Positions 29,597 through 34,688 of a stretch of 34,688 nt of DNA are shown piece after piece. The notes under the pieces are model-generated. The model searched no databases. It was not told where the DNA came from and saw only the letters and a list, made by a program, of their open reading frames with translations. This DNA is from JAHELQ01 sp965603365 (GTDB lineage: Bacteria; Acidobacteriota; Aminicenantia; UBA2199): positions 1 to 34,688 of the forward strand of contig CBFDCR010000058.1 in assembly GCA_965603365.1 (NCBI GenBank). Reading direction: 5' to 3'. How positions within the stretch are numbered: position 1 is the first letter of the stretch; each line of letters starts with the position of its first letter. Both the position numbers and the translations under genes were made by a program.

Positions 29597-31018
29597 TCAT
29601 CCCCGCTCCTTCCCATGATTTATTTTGTATGACTCTTCCACCTCAAAAACCACACCCCTCATGGCCCCTTGCCGGGTATTGATGACTCCCTTTTGATTGT
29701 CCTGGGGCAGGGTACGCACAAAGGCCCCCCCATAATTGGGGCCAAACATGAATACTCCCCAGACAACGTTGTGCCTGGAGCAGCCATTATCTCCCCACTG
29801 ATATAAGAAGGGGAGCGATTTAAGATACTCCTGGACAACCCATTTCCGTTCTGCCACTGCCCTTTTAACCAGGCTGAGCCAATCCTCATTAGAGGTATAT
29901 TTCCCGATGTGCACATCCTGCCCGGCTATGCTGTCTCCGGGTTTTAACACCAACTTATCCTTATGATCGCGTACGAATTGGTCTAACTCTATTTTCCCTG
30001 ACCGGTAAGTTGTTGTTCCGGCAGCCATTTTACGGGTCCAGGGAATAAAATTTTTTATAATCTCCTGCTCTCTTTTATTAAAAATGTCATCGTTCTCATG
30101 TTCCGACAGCAGGGCCAGGTTCAATTTGTTTGAGAGTATGTAAGTGATGGGGCCGTTAAATAGACAGAGTTTGTTCAATAAGAAGGCATTAAAGCTTTCA
30201 TGATTGATCCGGCCGTGATTTAGATCGATCAGGGCGTGAAGTTTTGTGCCGTCGTAAAACAGGTGGCCGTCTTTCAATTTCGGCTCCATATAGCCGCCAA
30301 ATTGTAGTTCTCCTCTTAAAGTGGAGCGTTTCTGGGTGAGAGCATTACCATAGAGGTTTTTAAGATGTTTGTCCATAACCGAGTCTTCACGCCATCGGGG
30401 TTTCTGCATAAAAGCGAAGAGGGTATTGATCTCAGCCGTATTAGCGCCAAAATGGCTGAATACGGCCTCAATGATGTGACGAAACAAGACGGTCATGATG
30501 TTTTCATTGACTGTCCGTACACCGTATTCATGGAAAAATTTCGAGATGATGGAATTATTCAGCAGCAGGGACTCGGTGTAAGCTGCCTGCCAGCCCCCCA
30601 GGTGGCCGGTAATATTAAACTCGAGGCATTTTAAGCCGTGAGGAGAAAGAATGAAATCGCCCCGGGCCAGGAGATTTTCGAGATGCTGTGTATTGCTCCC
30701 TTCGAGCTGGTATTGTACTATTTCCCTGGGTATTTCATAGTAACGCCCCATGGCTTCGGCATCGTTGGCAAAGAGACGCTGGGGCAGCGTCTTAATAAGA
30801 CAACATACTTCATGGCCGGCCTTTTTTAACTCTTCTCTCATCTTCCGGTTGATGAAGGTCGGCCAGGGTTGAATTTTCTCCGGATCATCCCTCATCCCGG
30901 GCAGGTTAAAATTGGCCCGCTTCCGGCTATCCGGATTACTCCGAATAAAATCTAAAAATTGAACACTGCAGCGGGATAATTTCCCATGAGACTGGATAAT
31001 GTCTTCTTCTATGTTCAA
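29597..31018 (-). CDS. Circularly permuted ATP-grasp ligase
   Basis: A 473-residue protein related to circularly permuted ATP-grasp enzymes (glutathionylspermidine-synthase/DUF404-407 type). FILSPHGLKCLEFNITGHLGG holds the metal-site Glu133 and Asn135, and the C-terminal half has KLVLKPGDSIAGQDVHIGK (nucleotide-binding lysine and glycine loop, ~355-373) and WVVQEYL. ATP-grasp ligases join a carboxylate to an amine through an acyl phosphate, making peptides or amides. I chose TTG 31018 (LNIEEDII) because GGGGGA lies about 8 nt upstream and just after the mutase stop; ATG 31069, which overlaps the mutase by 31 nt without a ribosome site, would add 17 residues. Last gene of the operon. Confidence 0.75.
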   Translation of the reverse strand: MNIEEDIIQSHGKLSRCSVQFLDFIRSNPDSRKRANFNLPGMRDDPEKIQPWPTFINRKMREELKKAGHEVCCLIKTLPQRLFANDAEAMGRYYEIPREIVQYQLEGSNTQHLENLLARGDFILSPHGLKCLEFNITGHLGGWQAAYTESLLLNNSIISKFFHEYGVRTVNENIMTVLFRHIIEAVFSHFGANTAEINTLFAFMQKPRWREDSVMDKHLKNLYGNALTQKRSTLRGELQFGGYMEPKLKDGHLFYDGTKLHALIDLNHGRINHESFNAFLLNKLCLFNGPITYILSNKLNLALLSEHENDDIFNKREQEIIKNFIPWTRKMAAGTTTYRSGKIELDQFVRDHKDKLVLKPGDSIAGQDVHIGKYTSNEDWLSLVKRAVAERKWVVQEYLKSLPFLYQWGDNGCSRHNVVWGVFMFGPNYGGAFVRTLPQDNQKGVINTRQGAMRGVVFEVEESYKINHGKERG

Positions 31019-31038
31019 TTGACGATTCCCCCGGAAAA

Positions 31039-32976
31039 TCAAGAGATGTAGTGACCGTCCAGCGGCCATTTGACAAAGTCATTTTTCCAGATCCTGGTTA
31101 AATCCTCTTCCAGGATTTCGAAAATTTTTATTTTTCCCTCTGCCATCAGGCGTTGAGAGATCTTCTCTTTGTGAAAATCGACCATATCTTCGCTAAAGGG
31201 TAGTACTTCAGGATTGGCAAAGCGAATGGCGCCATCTTGATCCCTGACGGTGATTAATTTATTCCGGTTATACGTGCTGGGAGAAAACGGGATATCCAGG
31301 ATGCCGCACTCAAAGGCCCTGATCGCCCCCCTGGCTGCCGAACCCTGCCCCAATTCTTCAATAACCTCCATGAGGGCCCGCACTTCCAGTTCCAGTAATT
31401 GGCTCTCTTTTTGTACCCTTGACCAATCCAACGGTATATCTTTTGACATGAGAAGGCCTTGATGCGTGAGCTTGAGACCTTCGGCATTGTCTTCCCTGCG
31501 GGGAATATGGCTGGCTTCTACCGGGGTTTTGGTCATTATTCTACTGGCTTTGGCCAATGCCCCGGTAATGGAAGAGTTTACAATCAAATCCCTGGCCTTG
31601 TTGATGTCGGTTGGGAAGGCCGCCATATAGTGATGAAATACGGTAGTAACCGTCACATCGCTGAACCCATGCCGCGCCAGGTAGAGCCTGGTCATTTTAT
31701 CTAAGACCCGGACAGCGGCGATATCCTGGATACGGTTGCCCTGCTCCGCCAGGCCGACGCTGATGCACCTGACACCGGACTTTGCCGATAATATCGCCTG
31801 GACAATATTTACACAGATGGGAATCGAGGGCTCGATTAAGCAGCAGGTTAACGGGCCGAAATATTCCCGGTTGACAATGATATGATGGTTCTCATAATAC
31901 CAGTTCACCAGTTTATCGACATATTTCCAGTACCCGAGGCTCTCGACCGGGGAAGTATATTTATCATAGGGAAAGAGATAGCAGATAAATCCTCCCTCCA
32001 GCGAACTGGCGCCGCCGGCCAATCCGATTTCATACACCAGCCGATGATCCGGTGAACCTGCCCTGATCTGGAACGGGGTGTCGATGGCTCGCACAATTTT
32101 TTCGATACCGGCTACACCGTGGATGGGCACCGGATAGCCATTGAGGAAGGAGATTTGTCCTTTTTCTGTTTTGACTACCCCCTCTTCCGCCTTTTTAAAC
32201 ATCTTTTTCCGGCTGGCGGCATCCAACTGGATCGAGGCGACATCCAGGCCATTTTCCCTTAGGTACAGCAAAATATCGATCTCATCACAGGTATGGGCGA
32301 CACCGGTACGGGGCTGTATGAGTGGTTTTGTATGATTACACTGGTGTTTAAGCAGTAGATTGTGCAGTTCTTTGTGCTGGCAAGAGTGATTCTTCCGGAT
32401 ATCGGCCTGCAGGACGCCTTCACCTGTTGGCCATGAGTTGAGCACCGTTTCCCTCATGGCCAGGAATTGCCGGTCCGTTAAGGGCAGGTCGTCTACCGAT
32501 TCCAGGTCCGATGGCCTGACAGTTGTAATATCTTCGCTATCTTCAACTCTCTTTTTCCTGATCTTTTTGTTATAAAAATCTTTAGCCAGCCTCTCCATAA
32601 TGGTGGTGAAGGAAATGGGCTTTGGCGATACAAAATCAAAGCCCATTTTTAGATACTTCCTGACGACTTCATCACCTGACTGCTGAATCGATAGATTGCC
32701 CCCTAAGTACCAGAGCCTGGGCGCACCATTCGATCGGTTAAATCGCCTCAACTTGATGGAAAAATCTTTTAAATACAGCTCCAGGTGGCCATTCATGCAG
32801 GAGATGAAGACGGCATCAAACCGGCCTGCATGCTTAAAAAAGTCGTCCACCGTACATAATATGCCCAGATTTTTTACAAAAAATCCGGCCTCTTTAAAGG
32901 CGATATCCAGCAGAGATGTCCCCACCGAGTGGGAGTCATCCCCAATACTGCCAATCAACAGACGATAAACTTCCAT
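31039..32976 (-). CDS. Glutamate (methylaspartate) mutase, fused S and E subunits
   Basis: A 645-residue fusion. Residues 1-135 are the B12-binding GlmS domain: DSHSVG (Asp14, His16, Gly19) for base-off/His-on cobalamin, FISCMNG and YLGGN. Residues ~165-625 are the GlmE catalytic barrel. Against clostridial GlmE (from memory) the substrate-binding residues are kept: Arg223 in QPRTGVA, Arg256 in DAASRK, Arg305 in QIRAGSPDHR and Glu327 in SSLEGG. The enzyme should interconvert glutamate and threo-3-methylaspartate. In fermenters S and E are separate and accompanied by a reactivase (MutL/GlmL); none is seen here. ATG 32976 follows the transporter stop by 6 nt, without a ribosome site. Confidence 0.88.
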   Translation of the reverse strand: MEVYRLLIGSIGDDSHSVGTSLLDIAFKEAGFFVKNLGILCTVDDFFKHAGRFDAVFISCMNGHLELYLKDFSIKLRRFNRSNGAPRLWYLGGNLSIQQSGDEVVRKYLKMGFDFVSPKPISFTTIMERLAKDFYNKKIRKKRVEDSEDITTVRPSDLESVDDLPLTDRQFLAMRETVLNSWPTGEGVLQADIRKNHSCQHKELHNLLLKHQCNHTKPLIQPRTGVAHTCDEIDILLYLRENGLDVASIQLDAASRKKMFKKAEEGVVKTEKGQISFLNGYPVPIHGVAGIEKIVRAIDTPFQIRAGSPDHRLVYEIGLAGGASSLEGGFICYLFPYDKYTSPVESLGYWKYVDKLVNWYYENHHIIVNREYFGPLTCCLIEPSIPICVNIVQAILSAKSGVRCISVGLAEQGNRIQDIAAVRVLDKMTRLYLARHGFSDVTVTTVFHHYMAAFPTDINKARDLIVNSSITGALAKASRIMTKTPVEASHIPRREDNAEGLKLTHQGLLMSKDIPLDWSRVQKESQLLELEVRALMEVIEELGQGSAARGAIRAFECGILDIPFSPSTYNRNKLITVRDQDGAIRFANPEVLPFSEDMVDFHKEKISQRLMAEGKIKIFEILEEDLTRIWKNDFVKWPLDGHYIS

Positions 32977-32982
32977 TTTTTT

Positions 32983-34688
32983 TTATTCGGTATTCTTCAC
33001 ATACTCAATCTTGCCCATGTCCATTTTAATAATTTTATCCGCCGCATCAAAATAGTGGTCGTCATGGGTAATGGCAATGACTATTTTTCCATCTTTCTTC
33101 ATCCGGGGTATCAACTCCCTGTAAAAGAACTTACGGAAATCGGGATCCTGGCCGGCGGCAATCTCATCAAATAGGTAGACCGGGTTGTTTTCAAGGTATA
33201 CCTTAAATAACGCCAATCTCTTTCTCTGGCCACCAGATAGATCTATTGTACTAAACGAATGATCCTCTATGGCCACTTTGCTGTCGAGATCCAATTCATC
33301 TAAATGTTTCTCGATCACCCTCTCTCTTGCATCCAGGTCAATATTGTACAACCTCTTAAAGAGATGGAAATCACTGAAGACAGCCGAAAAACACTCTCCC
33401 AATTCCTGCTGGGATAATTCTGCGTCATCGATTTCAATCTTACCGCTGTCGGGCAGATATAGGCCGGTTATGAGTTTTGCCAGCGTTGTTTTTCCGCTTC
33501 CATTGCCACCAATAATAAACAAGACCTCTCCCTTACCGACCTCAAAATTGATGGGACCAACGGTAAATCGTTCACGCTCATTTTCCGCATCATAGGAAAA
33601 CATTAAATCATTGGCCTTTAACCTGCCAACCAGCCTTTCCCGTGTGACTAAAACCGCCTCCTTATAATTTTTCACATACTGAAGATCATTTAGAAATCCC
33701 TTGATACGCTTCCAGGCAATCCTGAGCCGCATTGTATTGGGTACCGCCCCCATAATAACATTGATAGGACCAATTACATATATCAAGGCTACGGCAAAAG
33801 CAATTAGTGTGAACAGTTTAATCTGGGGAAATAAATACCTAAAAGCGATACTGACAGTAATCAATAGCGCATATAACATGAAGGCCGTAAAAAGCCGGGT
33901 ATGAAGAAACCGGATCAAAGAGATATTTCTTTTTTGGCGATATTCATCACAGGTTTCCCGTACTTCCTCATTATACTCTTTTTTTATGTTCCGGTTTAAA
34001 CTCAACTCCTTATATCCTTTTACCAGGCCTTCGATCAATCTCATAAATACGTTTTGAGTATCCCGCACTTCTTCGAACAAACGATTGATCCCCTTGCTGA
34101 CTATCGAATAAATGACCACCACCACGCCGATAAACAATAAAGTGAACAGGGTGGGGATTAAGGACAGCGTGGCAAGATAAATAAACACAAAAATCACTAT
34201 TGCCAATTGACTGACCACATTAACCACCAGACCGGGTGCACCCGCCAGAACTTCGGTATCGTTATTCAAGGTGGCATAAACTCTGCCGGAATCAATCTTC
34301 TCAAATTTCTGGAACGTGGTTGACAGTACTCTATTAAGTAATTTCATCCTCAAATCGTACACCAGATCATTGGTTAGGGTGATCAATTTTGATTGAGCCC
34401 ACTTACCGCTAGCAGTTACGATCACCAGACTGGCTCCCAGGTAGTACAAAATATATAGCAGTGATACACTGTCTGAAAATGAGTTAAATATAAGAAGTAA
34501 AGTAAGACCGCCGGTGAAACCGGCCAGGGCACTCAAAATGATGATAAACGGTGCCGAATTTTTTAATTTACTTGTGTGGGGAAAGATAAGAATCAGAGAA
34601 GCGTTTATATAGCTGACAGCCAGCGATAGGATGGCCAGTACCGCGGCAACCGGTAAACTTAAAGGGGTCCATATCACTGCGAATGCCC
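32983..34688 (-). CDS. Cyclic-peptide-export-type ABC transporter (SyrD/PvdE family), possibly N-terminally incomplete
   Basis: A fused permease-ATPase. The membrane part has about six helices with IDSGRVYATLNNDTEVLAGAP, and the ATPase has Walker A IGGNGSGKTTLAK, signature LSGGQRKRLALFK, Walker B NPVYLFDEIAAGQDP and H-loop ITHDDHYF. The sequence style matches TIGR01194 exporters for siderophores and lipopeptides. GTG 34677 would give 564 residues, but the frame is open to the window edge (AFAV precedes it), and there is an additional N-terminal hydrophobic helix before the usual first one. The gene could therefore extend leftwards on its strand into a fused domain. It is followed after 6 nt by the glutamate mutase. 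Confidence 0.85.
   Translation of the reverse strand, partial: AFAVIWTPLSLPVAAVLAILSLAVSYINASLILIFPHTSKLKNSAPFIIILSALAGFTGGLTLLLIFNSFSDSVSLLYILYYLGASLVIVTASGKWAQSKLITLTNDLVYDLRMKLLNRVLSTTFQKFEKIDSGRVYATLNNDTEVLAGAPGLVVNVVSQLAIVIFVFIYLATLSLIPTLFTLLFIGVVVVIYSIVSKGINRLFEEVRDTQNVFMRLIEGLVKGYKELSLNRNIKKEYNEEVRETCDEYRQKRNISLIRFLHTRLFTAFMLYALLITVSIAFRYLFPQIKLFTLIAFAVALIYVIGPINVIMGAVPNTMRLRIAWKRIKGFLNDLQYVKNYKEAVLVTRERLVGRLKANDLMFSYDAENERERFTVGPINFEVGKGEVLFIIGGNGSGKTTLAKLITGLYLPDSGKIEIDDAELSQQELGECFSAVFSDFHLFKRLYNIDLDARERVIEKHLDELDLDSKVAIEDHSFSTIDLSGGQRKRLALFKVYLENNPVYLFDEIAAGQDPDFRKFFYRELIPRMKKDGKIVIAITHDDHYFDAADKIIKMDMGKIEYVKNTE

Overview
The window looks like a chromosomal segment of an uncultured, probably anaerobic, Gram-negative-type bacterium. 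My best guess from memory is the Aminicenantes/Acidobacteria neighbourhood. The reasons are a secreted six-bladed beta-propeller of the kind common there, a large secreted multi-domain cysteine protease, a lineage-typical LysM/coiled-coil envelope protein, and a peptide-exporter operon. No rRNA or other decisive marker is present, so the phylum is inference.

Layout. 1-1800 is an accessory zone of gene debris: a partial IS200-like (RAYT) transposase flanked by a perfect 28-bp inverted repeat, the first 26 codons of a TIR-domain gene, an internally deleted Rpn-type nuclease gene, and several repeat families. 1794-7434 is a tightly overlapping aromatic-amino-acid operon (membrane protein, aroB, aroD, a fused aroE-aroK, aroA, aroC) that carries five successive protein products from DAHP to chorismate. 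7466-10190 holds an orphan AbiEi-type antitoxin and an opposing pncA-pncB pair for NAD salvage. 10363-11484 encodes a secreted beta-propeller. 11791-14057 is a HAD protein with a FetA/FetB-like ABC exporter. 14168-20662 is an AT-rich housekeeping run: LysM-like coiled-coil protein, PIN-TRAM protein, ispF, der, a HAD phosphatase, then parA-parB behind a consensus promoter and an 18-bp perfect palindrome. 20793-25560 is a second accessory zone: a catalytically degenerate IS630-type transposase, an orphan IS630 N-terminal half, a HEPN/DUF4209 protein, a RelE toxin scar, an orphan DUF104-like antitoxin, an AAA-ATPase scar and two 21-bp repeat arrays. 25577-29151 encodes a secreted papain-like protease with a 675-bp internal duplication and a small secreted partner. 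A tRNA-Ser(TGA) at 29507-29596 abuts the 3' end of a minus-strand operon that runs to the right edge: a SyrD/PvdE-type peptide-export ABC transporter, a fused glutamate mutase and a circularly permuted ATP-grasp ligase.

How the parts fit. The most interesting functional unit is that right-hand operon. A complete glutamate mutase (B12 and catalytic domains in one chain, with all substrate-binding residues I can recall) sits between a peptide exporter and an ATP-grasp ligase. That suggests production and export of a 3-methylaspartate-containing peptide. The most interesting structural signal is a set of four unrelated-sequence tandem arrays that all have exactly a 21-bp period and all lie in accessory gaps. 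A third recurrent feature is the placement of several start codons 5-6 nt after a good -10 box with no Shine-Dalgarno sequence, which points to leaderless transcripts.
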